From: Gymnopilus junonius
Taxonomy: Eukaryota > Basidiomycota > Agaricomycetes > Agaricales > Galerinaceae
NCBI GenBank assembly: GCA_015501075.1
Contig: JADNYJ010000846.1
Span: 1 to 11,432 of the forward strand
Reading direction: 5' to 3'
DNA: 11,432 bases
Part shown: one piece after another, positions 1-7,575 of the stretch
Numbering within the stretch: the first letter of the stretch is position 1
How the letters are laid out: the number at the start of each line of letters is the position of its first letter
Notes under the pieces: model-generated
Told to the model about the DNA's origin: nothing
What the model saw: the letters and a program-made list of their open reading frames with translations, nothing else
The model's database searches: none
Program-made: the position numbers and the translations under genes

Positions 1-336
1 TTGGATCTACAATCAGATCAATGCCGCCTAGTGTTTGCTTCTCCACAAGCTCAACTTTTTCGAAGCAAAGCGCATGGATGAGGGCATGTTTTTGGATGAA
101 GTTGAGAGAAGCCAAGTATCGATGGACCTGGGTAGAAGAAACGAGGCTACAGGTTGCCGCTGGCGTAGGAAGAATGACTGTATCAAAGTCAAATATGTCC
201 CGAGGTGCGCCGCACATTTTCACTTTCATATGCTGAAGGTGCCGGCAATGCAGGAACGGAGCTGGAGGTGGAGGTGGGACAGTGGGTTCCGAGACCGTGC
301 GGAGCGCAATTGAGCGAAAGAGAAAACTCCCAGTGG
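1..336 (-). CDS. C-terminal exon of the left-edge gene (partial, open to the window end)
   Basis: About 111 codons are open with no stop, running off position 1. The segment begins with a hydrophobic and Pro-rich stretch (TVPPPPPAPFLHCRHLQHMK) and continues with MCGAPRDIFDFDTVILPTP, then a helical-looking region and ELVEKQTLGGIDLIVDP at the edge. The mix of residues and lack of low complexity make it the best coding evidence in the left 2 kb. The E-x(n)-DLIVDP spacing at the edge faintly recalls XPF-like nuclease folds, such as the Zip2/SHOC1 meiotic proteins. That is a weak guess without the rest of the domain. The frame differs from the exon upstream, so an intron is needed; 337-470 is the best fit, and a longer one, 233-429 (GTAAAG..CTTCAG), also fits the phase. 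Confidence 0.5.
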
Positions 337-2088
337 CTGTTCAAAAGGCGAGAAATGAGAAACTTTGGTTTCGAGCCGAGGCAGGAGGTTTTGTGGGCCA
401 GCACTCGTCAGAACTGAATCAGACTTTACCTTGCCATTTTCGGTAGCAAGCCGTCCCTGTAGAAATTTACTTTCGATTCCCAGAAGAACCGACGCAGGCT
501 GGGTTTCAGTACAATTCATAGGATCGGAAGGAGGTTGAACAATAGGAATGGGTGCCGGAGGATACAGAGAGGTAAAGACCCGCAGCTCAAAGTCACTCTC
601 GTTGGCATTTATGTCGTGACCAGGCGGTATCCAATAGTCAACATCAATGTCATAGAGAGTCCAATCCTGATCGCTGCGCCAGTAATCCGCAAAACGACTG
701 GCCTCAGGAGGACTGCCATCAGTATTCACAGGAGAAGAGGACTGGGGAAGACAAAATTCCCCTGATTGTTCAGTACCTGGTTTGGCGAAGGCCGCACTTG
801 GCTCCTCGGGTGAGCTCTCGAAATTAGAGCCGTCGAATCGAAAAACGCCCCCGGAACTATCGTTTTCGATGTCGCTGCTATTGTCCCAGTGTTCCTGGGC
901 TCTCCAGTTGACCATGGGTGCATGAGTACGAGTGGTTTCGTCGCCAAGAGATGAGCAGAGAAAATTCTTTTCTGAGGGTAGATCAGGCATAGAAGGGCAG
1001 GATTTGCTGATGGAGAGGATTCTGACCATCAACAAAAGTCATTCAACTGGCCTGTCAAGAAGGGAGATCTGACAAACATTTGATAGGGCTGCTGGAGGTC
1101 AGGGGCAGAGGCGGCATGACTGACGGGAGGGAACCAGCTCGACGATGACTGTGAATCTCGACGAGGTTATGCTACACCATGATGACTGTGGCTGTTGTTA
1201 TTGTCCCAGGACAACTGGGGCCGGGAGGAGCTTTGAACAGTTCCAATTAGGATGAAAGAAGGGCGGATGGAAGAAGACGACACAAACTGTTCTTCCATCA
1301 AGGTGTCCATTTGCGATGGACATCGCCGGCGGATCTTCAGGGATTCACCTGGTTCACGGACTGGGTGGAAAGTATGGAGGGAAGGTGGGGAGGACAGTCG
1401 AGGGTTGTTGCTGTTTTTTTTCACCAATGGATACCTCTGGGCGGGATCGATATTGGACCCTGTTCCGGGTCGCACGGTATGAGAAGGAAAAGGGGGGATG
1501 TCAGATGTCGGATGTATGACAGGATAGACAGCGTGAAGGGTTTTAGAGTCATTTGGTTGGCTGGGAATGGTCGGGATATGAGTGGATACAGTGAATGGGG
1601 TGGCAGATGGCTCACACAGGATCTGGGATCTGGGTGGTTTCTGGGTGGGGACCGACGGGGACGGCCAAGGTGGCTTGCAGACGAGCTGTGCGGGATGTGG
1701 CTACGAAGAAAGGCTCTGGGGGAGGGGGTTGGTCTGATGGTGATGAATTGCAAGGCGGCTCAGCAGGAGCAAGGACGCTCACAGGTGTCCTCAGGCCAGG
1801 GGGGTTGTGAACTTGGGGGGTTGGCAAAGGGAGTGCATGAAGCATCGGAGATAGTCTACCGTGGCTGTGTGTGGTATGAGGGCGCTCGTCATATGGCTCC
1901 AAGAGGGGTGGGAAGGGGTATTCTGGGAGGGCATGATGAGTGAGGGGGACGGGCTTGAGGTGCTCGAGAACTGGGGAAAGTAAGAGGAGAAGGGCAGTCT
2001 AAGGAGGAGTTACCTCACAGACGAGATCCTCGGTGAACAGCCTGTAGTCGGTGCAGTCAAAATCACGGATGAACGTGCCCATCGCCAT
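1..2088 (-). CDS. Candidate multi-exon fungal gene, C-terminus cut by the window edge; function unknown
   Basis: Long coding-like stretches on the minus strand change frame in ways that short GT-AG introns can explain. My model has exons at 2088-2019, 1970-1705, 1640-1078, 1021-471 and 336-1. The introns are 1971-2018 (48 nt, GTGAGG..CCCCAG), 1641-1704 (64 nt, GTAGCC..CCCAG), 1022-1077 (56 nt, GTTTGT..GGTCAG) and 337-470 (134 nt, GTAAAT..GAACAG). Every junction keeps phase. One problem remains: an in-frame TAA at 1167-1169 inside the third exon. It either lies in a further intron (CATAAC followed by TTCACAG looks like a branch site and acceptor) or is a true nonsense mutation. The predicted protein is rich in Pro, Ser and acidic residues, with its most ordered part at the truncated C-terminus. 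I recognise no domain with confidence. Exon ends are inferred and not proven; a pseudogene is possible. Confidence 0.45.
471..1021 (-). CDS. Central exon of the left-edge gene, acidic/Ser/Pro-rich, no known domain
   Basis: This frame is open from 1035 to 226, the longest open frame in the window at 269 codons. The first Met codons lie at about 1029 and 990, but I favour entry through a splice acceptor at 1022-1023, because the coding-like frame upstream (to 1078) joins it in phase across a 56-nt GT-AG intron. The residues are Asp/Glu, Ser and Pro rich with several Trp-Tyr clusters (for example DIDVDYWIPPGHDINANE). This suggests a disordered region with short linear motifs. The frame remains open to 226, but the tail after about 470 looks less protein-like and another frame takes over, so I end the exon at 471. 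No signal peptide or membrane segment is visible. Function unknown. Confidence 0.5.
1078..1640 (-). CDS. Ser/Pro-rich exon of the left-edge gene, with one in-frame TAA
   Basis: The frame is open from about 1701 to 1170, has a TAA at 1167-1169, then stays open to about 1035 in the same frame with similar Ser/Pro/Gln-rich composition (for example DSQSSSSWFPPVSHAASAPD). All three minus frames are partly open here because the DNA is C/T-rich on this strand. This frame was chosen because it has the most protein-like composition and joins both neighbours in phase. The region is probably a disordered linker. The TAA could sit in an unrecognised intron or be a genuine break in a decaying gene. The long plus-strand frame over 1311-1943 is the antisense shadow of this stretch. 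Confidence 0.35.
1705..2088 (-). CDS. N-terminal exons of the left-edge gene, with a 48-nt intron
   Basis: Translation probably starts at the ATG at 2086-2088; a second ATG follows two codons later. The first 23 codons read MAMGTFIRDFDCTDYRLFTE and then DLV. A GTGAGG donor at 2018 and a pyrimidine-rich CCCCAG acceptor at 1971 remove 48 nt, including an in-frame TAG, and lead in phase to FLEHLKPVPLTHHALPEYPF and a Pro-rich run. A second intron, 1641-1704, is weaker (GTAGCC donor). The alternative donor GTAACT at 2013 leads to a frame that stops at about 1797. Function unknown. Confidence 0.4.
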
Positions 2089-2217
2089 CACGGTCCAAGC
2101 GCGGTCACATTCTTATCGGCTCTTCGAGAGAGCCTCGATTCTCACAGTTGTCCTAAAGCGGATAGCTTTTCACCATTCGATCCAGAGAGTGACACCCATT
2201 TTTAAACTCAGACTTAA
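2089..2217 (-). promoter_or_regulatory. Probable 5' leader/promoter of the left-edge gene
   Basis: This 129-bp gap lies between the proposed ATG at 2088 and the transposase relic on the other strand. A TTTAAA-type A/T patch at 2198-2206 sits about 110 bp upstream of the ATG. No other motif stands out, and assignment rests mainly on position. Confidence 0.2.
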
Positions 2218-2698
2218 ATGATGGTTCTTCTCCCCGCCATGCTGTCAGGCAGCACTTTGTTACCAAAGGATGAAAGGTCGCTTCCATGTCGAAGGCTCTG
2301 GTTTGCCAAAACTCCTCCACAGGCTTCTAGCCCTGAGCCTTCATACTCGACTTTCCGGGTGTCTTCCCCGCCGGTGGATGTCGATCCTCTGCCACAACAT
2401 GGTGACTTTGAGTCTGATTGTTGCCTAGAAAATATAATATGAAGTGGCCTACCTGGCTTGACTTCGAGGACTTCTTACATGAGGAAGAGCTTAAATTTGT
2501 GGTGGAGTTTCTGAAAAAAGACACCAGATCTGGGCAAGGGTGTTATGTCTCGTGCATTGCTTATGTTTGCTCTCGCCGTGGTCTGGAGGTACAAAACTGT
2601 ATGCCGGATTCACCCTGAATGGACTCGGAAGGTTCCCTCAAAGACTACAGACCGTACTGCACTGCATCTAGCACAGTGAATACATACCCTGACATCAG
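2218..2698 (+). pseudogene. MULE/FAR1-type transposase relic, N-terminal region, truncated by the copia insertion
   Basis: Successive short frames together read like the N-terminus of basidiomycete MULE-type transposases with a FAR1/FLYWCH-like zinc-binding DNA-recognition region. A Ser/Pro-rich lead at 2218-2415 is followed by KWPTWLDFEDFLHEEELKF (from about 2445), DTRSGQGCY, YVCSRRG, GGTKLYA (about 2585), HPEWTRKVPSK (2611 on) and a degenerate TVNTYPDIS ending at the LTR. Family knowledge: in such proteins a Cys pair and the K-x-HPEW-x-RK-x-PSK-x-T-x-C pattern form the DNA-binding part, and the catalytic DDE domain follows. Here the fold is broken by four frame changes, all with the sign of a 1-base deletion. 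The expected Cys after PSK is not seen. The catalytic domain is absent and does not resume right of the retrotransposon at 7612. Identification is from memory of the family pattern. Confidence 0.55.
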
Positions 2699-3095
2699 TA
2701 TTGAGCAGCAATGTAGTGCACTCTGCATAGTATCGATGTAGCTACTAGCTTACCTGGGTTGTTAGAGGCTAGTGCTAAGGTGACTACTTAGGCTACTACA
2801 GAAGTACAAATGACTTGGATTAGGATGCTGTTTAGAGCATCCTTATATACCTACAGGACATGCAGTGACTAACTATGTATGAGTAATGCATAAGGCAATT
2901 ACTCAGCTAATTACTATGTAATTACTAATATTACTCATAAGATGAGTAATATGCTCACTAAGTGATCACATGTTTTAGTCATATAAGATGACTGTGATAC
3001 TCTGTCATCACTGGATCTAGTCACATATAGATGTGTCTGATCAGCATGTCATGTGAGTCATGTGATGTAGTCACATGGACACTTATATGTCAACA
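2699..3095 (-). repeat. 3' LTR of the copia element (left copy)
   Basis: 397 bp, beginning TATTGAGCAGCA and ending TGTCAACA on the plus strand, so TGTTGACA..TCAATA in element orientation. It differs from the right copy at about 27 positions by eye. It is flanked inside by the polypurine tract, which fixes the 3095 end. The 2699 end is fixed by the point where similarity to the right copy starts. Confidence 0.93.
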
Positions 3096-3104
3096 CTCCC
3101 CCTC
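3096..3104 (-). other. Polypurine tract for plus-strand DNA priming
   Basis: On the element strand GAGGGGGAG lies directly against the TGTTGACA start of the 3' LTR. This is the expected place and composition for the RNase H-resistant primer of second-strand synthesis. Confidence 0.85.
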
Positions 3105-3156
3105 AAGTAGTGCCGCATTAGCGCACATACTTGTTCTGACATGATGTGTCAGTATT

Positions 3157-3786
3157 CTATTCTAAGGGATAGAACTCTATGCCTAGAGCCTGCTATGTTT
3201 AAGGAACAGGGTAGGGCCTAGATTCTTGGTGAACATATCAGCAACATTTTTGTCCATAGGGACATGCTCTATTTAATGTTCCCAAGTTCTATTTGTTCCT
3301 GATATAGTGGTAGCATATTTCAATGTGCTTTATCCCTTTTTGGGTGATGGGATTTTGCGAGTTGAAAATAGCTCCATGACTATCTCCATATAAGGGAACA
3401 TATGGGATTGACATCCTGAGTTCTTCAAATAGAATCTTAAACCATGCACAATCATGTGCACAGTCAGAGAGTGCCATGTATTCTGCCATTGTGGATGACA
3501 TTGATACTAGAGTCTGCGTTTTGGAGTGCCATTTGATACTCCCGCTAGCAAGGGAAAAGAAGTATCCCTGTGTAGATCGACGCTTGCAATCAGGCTCTGT
3601 TCTATCATCACCATATGAGGCGTCACAGTAGGCATACAAGCCTTTATCACTGTTTCCATTGAACACAAGTGCATAGTTGCGTGTACCAACAAGGTAGCGC
3701 ATGATATTTTTAGCACAGTTCAGATGTTCATCAGATAGATTTGCAGTGAACTTAGCCATCTGTGTTACAGCAAAGGCTATATCGGG
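3157..3786 (-). pseudogene. Copia RNase H domain and pol C-terminus, frameshifted
   Basis: A 156-codon open stretch at 3759-3289 carries the copia RNase H landmarks: TRNYALVFNG, the first acidic site in YAYCDASYGDD, KRRSTQGYFF, the Glu site in MAEYMALSD, the Asp site in YGDSHGAIF, and KHIEICYHYIR. After 3289 the pol tail continues through three further 1-base frame changes (about 3297, 3272 and 3185) as VPMDKNVADMFTKNLGP and GIEFYPLE, ending at a TAG at 3157-3159. This matches the usual copia C-terminus, so the domain is nearly full length. Its role in the family is to remove the RNA strand during reverse transcription. The catalytic residues look preserved, but the frame breaks prevent a continuous product. 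Confidence 0.88.
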
Positions 3787-4674
3787 TCATGTTCCTAGCA
3801 TTAAATATAGCAGGGAACTGATCACTGATTGATACTCTGACTGAAGTGAAGCCAACTCGTGCCTGTAAAGGGTTCTGGCTTATACCCAGTAGGTAATGGA
3901 GTCTGTGCTGCTTTCGCATTCATCATTCCAAAGCATGTAAGAATCTTATTAAGGTACGGCATTTGATTGATGTAGGTCTTGCCTTTTATGTACCTGATTC
4001 TCATGTGGAGAAACTCCTGACATACACCTAGGTCTCGACATTCCCATGCAGTCATAAATAACTGCTTCTTTTGTCAGACTAACTCGGTGTTAGGACCTGT
4101 GACGATAATATCATCAACATATGCCAACATAATGACAAGGGTCCTGTCGCTATGTCTTGTGACAAATATGCCAGCATCAGCATATAGGTGTGTGAAACTG
4201 AGCTCTTTAAGGGAGCGATCAAGTTCAGACCACCATGCACATGCAGCTTGTTTTAGCCATAGATAGCTTTGAGCAGGCGGAGTACTTTCTTCTCTTGTCC
4301 CTTTATGGTAAAGCCATCAGGCTGTTCCATATATATCTCCTCGTCAAGTTTCCCATATAGGAAAGCTGATTTGACATCAAGGGACTCTATGCACCATTTC
4401 TCAAGAGTCACTAAGACTAAGATTGTTTGGACCGACTTGAACTGGACAACCAGTGAGAAGATCTCATCATAGTCTAGGCCTTCTATTTGGGAAAATCCCT
4501 TGGCAACTAGATGGGCTTTTTTACATCCATCGGACTTAATATCAAAACCCAACGATTTTTGATGGCCTTTCGGCCTGGAGGTAGGTCAGAAAGCTCATAA
4601 ACTTTTTGTTTACGAAGGGCCTCTAATTCTTTGAATTGAGCCTTGTGCCATTCCTGTTGTTGATCGGCAGGTAG
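3787..4674 (-). pseudogene. Copia reverse transcriptase, broken by frameshifts and TGA stops
   Basis: The domain starts just after the TGA at 4675 with LPADQQQEWHKAQFKELEAL and KNRWV. It shifts frame in a T-run at 4544-4547, then reads LVAKGFSQIEGLDYDEIFS (motif A neighbourhood), KSAFLYGKLDEEIYMEQPDG and LLKAIYG. It shifts again at about 4256 to LKQAACAWWSELD and the catalytic box LAYVDDIIVTG (YVDD at 4110-4121), then WECRDLG, PYLNKIL and TPLPTGYKPEPF, and shifts once more at about 3865 to reach LLYLMLGT-stop-PDIAFAV. The stops at 4074-4076 and 3787-3789 are both TGA; the second stands where the family has Arg. The copia order is preserved and the YVDD active site is intact, but no continuous product is possible. 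Confidence 0.92.
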
Positions 4675-5198
4675 TCATCTAAGATCTTTACTAGTCCAAT
4701 TTTGGATGTTCAATGGATCTGGAAGTGCACTATCGGAAATTGCCTTTTCAATAAAAACAGTACCAAATCCATTGACAAAGGCTATGCCATTAGCAGTTTG
4801 GACCTTTGGTCTTTCTTTGCTTGGAAATCTGGTAAGTTCCGAGAAGTCGGAGATTTGTCCAGAAAAATGTATGGATGCTCCGGAATCTATAAGCCATTCC
4901 TCAAATGTCTTCTGATGTTCCTTTCCCTTACAGTTCACACAAGAGACAACATGATCAAGATATATATTGTAGATAGTAAATAAATTTAATTTACTATCTA
5001 CCTGGAGGAGCACTGAATTGCCACGATTCTGCTCGATCTCGTCCTCATAGGGGATTGGGTCCAAATCCTGCATCATCTTGTACATATCATCCCGGCTCTG
5101 TTGAGCCATTTTAGTAATGACATTCCCATCTGCACCAATATAGTATGATCCGAGATGAAGGGACTCACTGATCAGTGGTGGCAGCAGAAGGTCTTCTT
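4675..5198 (-). pseudogene. Copia aspartic protease region, fused directly to the RT N-terminus (integrase absent)
   Basis: A 144-codon open stretch (5109-4675) contains WLIDSGASIHF, the D-S-G-A active site of copia proteases, then TRFPSKERPKVQTANGIAF and GFGTVFIEKAI. Just upstream, CVNCKGKEH resembles a CCHC zinc knuckle that lacks its last Cys. After FIEKAI the frame passes within a few residues to LPDPLNIQNWTSKDL, a sequence of the type found just before RT. The integrase zinc finger and D-D-E core that should lie between are missing. The in-frame TGA at 4675-4677 is followed in the same frame by the RT lead. The frame also extends upstream of 5109 to about 5198, where a C-run (G-run on the coding strand) marks a 1-base change joining it to the gag tail. 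Confidence 0.85.
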
Positions 5199-6019
5199 CC
5201 CCAAGGAGATATACTCCTCATCATTGTCCACATAGGCGAGATTGCCTTGTGACACTACCCCATTCATTTGATTCCAGTCTTCTGCCATAAGCAGTTTGGA
5301 ATTGACTGCCATATGAGAAGGATCTGGGGTCAGCACCCGATAGGGCTCAGGACCAAAGAGATCATTATAGATCTCGGTCATCATTGATGACCCTGATGCA
5401 ACATCCTCTGTGGTGGTGCTACTGTGGATATGCACAGTGCTACTCATACCCACATTTTCGGCAATCCTACTTGCACCCGTATTAAGGGTGACTTCCTCGA
5501 ATCTACTCGAAGTGGCAATGGTCAGGGTAACCCTGATCTGAGACATCAGGTCCTGCGATTTTCTAAAAGAGGGGTATGGCGCCATTCCCTGAGTGGGGTT
5601 CTTCCAGGCACATTCACAGACTTTGTGAGAGGTAATAGTACCTCTCCCACTAATCTCAACAACATTATGAGTAGTGGGGACTGGGCGTGATTTCTCTAGT
5701 GGCGGGAAATGTGCTGATGATGTGAGCGTAAATGGCTCTTCATCGGAGTCCTCAACAAAGTGCGCTGACTTTGGTTTGAAGCCAGAGCAGTGGGGTTTCC
5801 TCTTAGGATACTCTTTTTTCTGTGAACTGCTGGGGTTACCAGCATTCTGCTGATCAGAGTGGCATGGTTCGGGACCTTTCCCTTTGATTGCAGTATTACA
5901 CTGTGCATTCGCATTGCTAGCCTGTTGGTTTTGGGCCGGCTGTCCTTAGGTGGGTTGAGCTGCTTTGGCACATAGAATGTGCCACACTTGGGTTGCTCAT
6001 GCTGCTTAAGGTGCCCAAA
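5199..6019 (-). pseudogene. Gag C-terminal/linker region, frameshifted
   Basis: After the gag TGA at 6020-6022 the same frame continues as FGHLKQHEQPKCGTFYVPKQ. A frame change at about 5944 then leads to an Asn/Gln-rich, Ser-rich linker (GQPAQNQQASNANAQC, KKEYPKRKPHCSGFKPK, VEDSDEE). This runs open through the 137-codon stretch at 5585-5172 to EEYISLG, where a G-run change at 5199-5202 passes to the protease frame. A lone HCSGFKPKSAH may be a decayed zinc knuckle. In the family this part joins the capsid-like domain to protease. The 91-codon frame at 5971-5696 is mostly the wrong frame after the change. Confidence 0.75.
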
Positions 6020-6793
6020 TCAGGCAGCCCATGTGGTGCGAATGCTTTCAAAGAGGTCTTTCAGTGCCATTTCTGGCACTGTATATTGCCGGGTGAAATC
6101 TTCCATCATCTGCTGATAGATGGATTCTTGTGATGTGACATTCATGGCAAGTGGAAGATTCATGAGCAGAATCAGGCATGCCATGGATTCAGAGACCATG
6201 GGTACCATTCGTGAGGAGCCCATTGCATCTGCGGCAAGTGGGAGATGGCTGTAGTGATAATGGAATTTGGCAAGCTGGGGGTTGGGATCGGAGAGATCGA
6301 TCTTGAGATTCATAAGGACCCTAAAGTCCTCAAGGGTCTCGACAAACATCTCCTTGGAGTACTTCATCTTGATCCAGTCCCACGCTTCAGCTGCAGACAG
6401 GGTTTTAACCTGTTCCCATATACCAGTATTGAGACACATGGCCAAAAGGCTGAGAGCCTTGGCATTCTTGGAGTTGTAACTCTCCAATTTATGGTGGTAC
6501 ACTTCTTTGGCAGCAGTCCATCGAGAGAAGCGGGTGTTGTACAGGATGATATCACCCTGGGAAGGTGCGACGGCAGGAGTGGTGTCAGTGGCATGAGTGC
6601 CAGTGGGAAAAGCAGGTTCCCTAATTGCTTGCTCTGGAGGAGCGGTAAGGGTTCCTTCAAGGACGGCTTTAACATCCATATGGAGAATGATGGCCTCCAT
6701 CTTTGATGCCCATTGGTGGTAGTGATGACCATCGAATTTAGGAAGGTCGGAGGCAGTGAAGGAAATGGAAGTGGTGTTCTTGACTGAAGACAT
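6020..6793 (-). pseudogene. Copia Gag (UBN2/DUF4219-like N-terminal and capsid-like region)
   Basis: 257 codons from ATG 6791-6793 to TGA 6020-6022. The N-terminus has the typical copia Gag entry SDLPKFDGHHYHQWASKMEA followed by a VKAVLEGTL-type turn, a Thr/Pro-rich loop, and helical segments with W-x-x-AKEVYHHKLES, AEAWDWIKMKYS and DLFESIRTTWAA. This matches the family layout (DUF4219 then UBN2-type capsid region). The stop is probably secondary, because the frame continues in sequence-like fashion after it and TGA could derive from CGA (Arg). This is the longest unbroken reading frame of the element; alone it could still encode a Gag-like protein. The plus-strand frame at 6245-6706 is its antisense shadow. 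Confidence 0.88.
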
Positions 6794-7201
6794 TGTTGAG
6801 TTGTTTGGAGTTGGAATTTCTGTTAAGAAAAAGGCTGGGTTGTGTCAGCAACAGGTGTGTAAAAGCATGCTAAATAAGGAAAGCACTGCTAAAAATACCT
6901 GCACCAGACATGGAATTAACCCCTTAAGGGCAATTTGTCCAGACAGTGACAGATGTCCGGGCCCACATGACAAGGCCCTATACAATGTTGCGCATGGTAG
7001 CGAACAATTGTGGGAGAGCATTCTGATGAACAGCTGTGGTCAATGTTCTGCCTGATGGCGAACTATCTTCCAGGTAGAAGTAAGCTACAGACTGATGCTA
7101 AGCAGGTCTGCACAATGGCGAACTATGCTGGACAGGTTCTGCCCTAAGGCGAACTCAATGTCAAGCAGGTTCTGCCAATGGCAAACAGCATGCTTTGCTA
7201 T
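6794..7201 (-). other. Untranslated leader between primer-binding site and gag
   Basis: 408 bp with no coding signal. It contains at least four degenerate direct copies of an approximately 22-bp unit (see the repeat at 6986-7190). In retrotransposons this position holds packaging and dimerisation signals; that role is inferred only. Confidence 0.6.
6986..7190. repeat. Degenerate short direct repeats in the element leader
   Basis: Units of the type AGGTTCTGCC(N)AATGGCGAAC occur at 7045-7066, 7104-7126, 7134-7157 and 7167-7190, with a weaker copy at 6986-7006. Spacing is about 59, 30 and 33 bp between the four good copies. Confidence 0.7.
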
Positions 7202-7215
7202 CAGGGCCCATAACC
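7202..7215 (-). other. Primer-binding site matching the initiator tRNA-Met anticodon loop
   Basis: The plus strand reads CAGGGCCCATAACC and directly abuts the 5' LTR at 7216. This looks like the anticodon stem-loop of eukaryotic initiator tRNA-Met, with the CAT anticodon in the middle. Drosophila copia is known to use a cleaved half of that tRNA as primer, paired at the same loop. The exact match to this fungus's tRNA is not checked. Confidence 0.75.
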
Positions 7216-7358
7216 TATTGAGCAGCAAGTAGTGCACTCTGCATAGTATCATTGTAACTACTATCTTACCTGGGTTGTTAGAGGCTAGTGCTAAGGTGAC
7301 TACTTAGGTACTACTTAGAAGTGCAAATGACTTGGATTAGGACGCTGTTTAGAGCATC

Positions 7359-7367
7359 CTTATATAC
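7359..7367 (-). promoter_or_regulatory. TATA-like box of the 5' LTR
   Basis: TATATAAGG on the element strand, conserved in the left LTR at 2841-2849. It is about 245 bp into the LTR, a suitable place for a U3/R promoter driving the element leftward. Confidence 0.55.
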
Positions 7368-7396
7368 CTACAGGACATGCAGTGACTAACTACATA

Positions 7397-7575
7397 TGAG
7401 TAATGCTAAGGCAATTACTCAGCTAATTACTATGTATTACTAATATTTACTCATAGATGAGTAATATGCTCACTAAGTGATCACACATTATAGTCATATA
7501 AGATGACTGTGATACTCTGTCATCACTGATCTAGTCACATATAGATGCATCTGATCACGCGTGTCATGTGAGTCA
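7397..7575. promoter_or_regulatory. Cluster of bZIP-like (AP-1/Yap/Gcn4 type) sites in the 5' LTR
   Basis: TGAGTAA or its complement TTACTCA at 7397-7403, 7415-7421, 7447-7453 and 7458-7464; TTACTAA at 7437-7443; TGAGTCA at 7569-7575. All are upstream of the TATA-like box in element orientation and all are kept in the left LTR (2880-2949 and 3054-3060). Confidence 0.35.

Noticed and set aside
1311..1943. Long plus-strand open frame of 210 codons
   Set aside because: It is Gly/Trp/Arg-rich in the way an antisense copy of a Pro/Ser-rich, C/T-rich coding strand would be; the minus strand gives better protein texture and splice-compatible frames.
2880..2950. Palindromic TTACTCA/TGAGTAA pairs as a CRISPR or integron-like array
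   Set aside because: They are short A/T-rich sites within an LTR of a eukaryotic element, with no regular spacers.
5696..5971. 91-codon minus frame as a separate gene
   Set aside because: Its start is only a GTG, and it is the gag frame carried past a 1-base change; the neighbouring frame has the better linker-like sequence and continues into the next block.
6245..6706. Plus-strand open frame of 153 codons
   Set aside because: It lies wholly inside gag on the opposite strand and has no recognisable domain; gag is the real coding frame.
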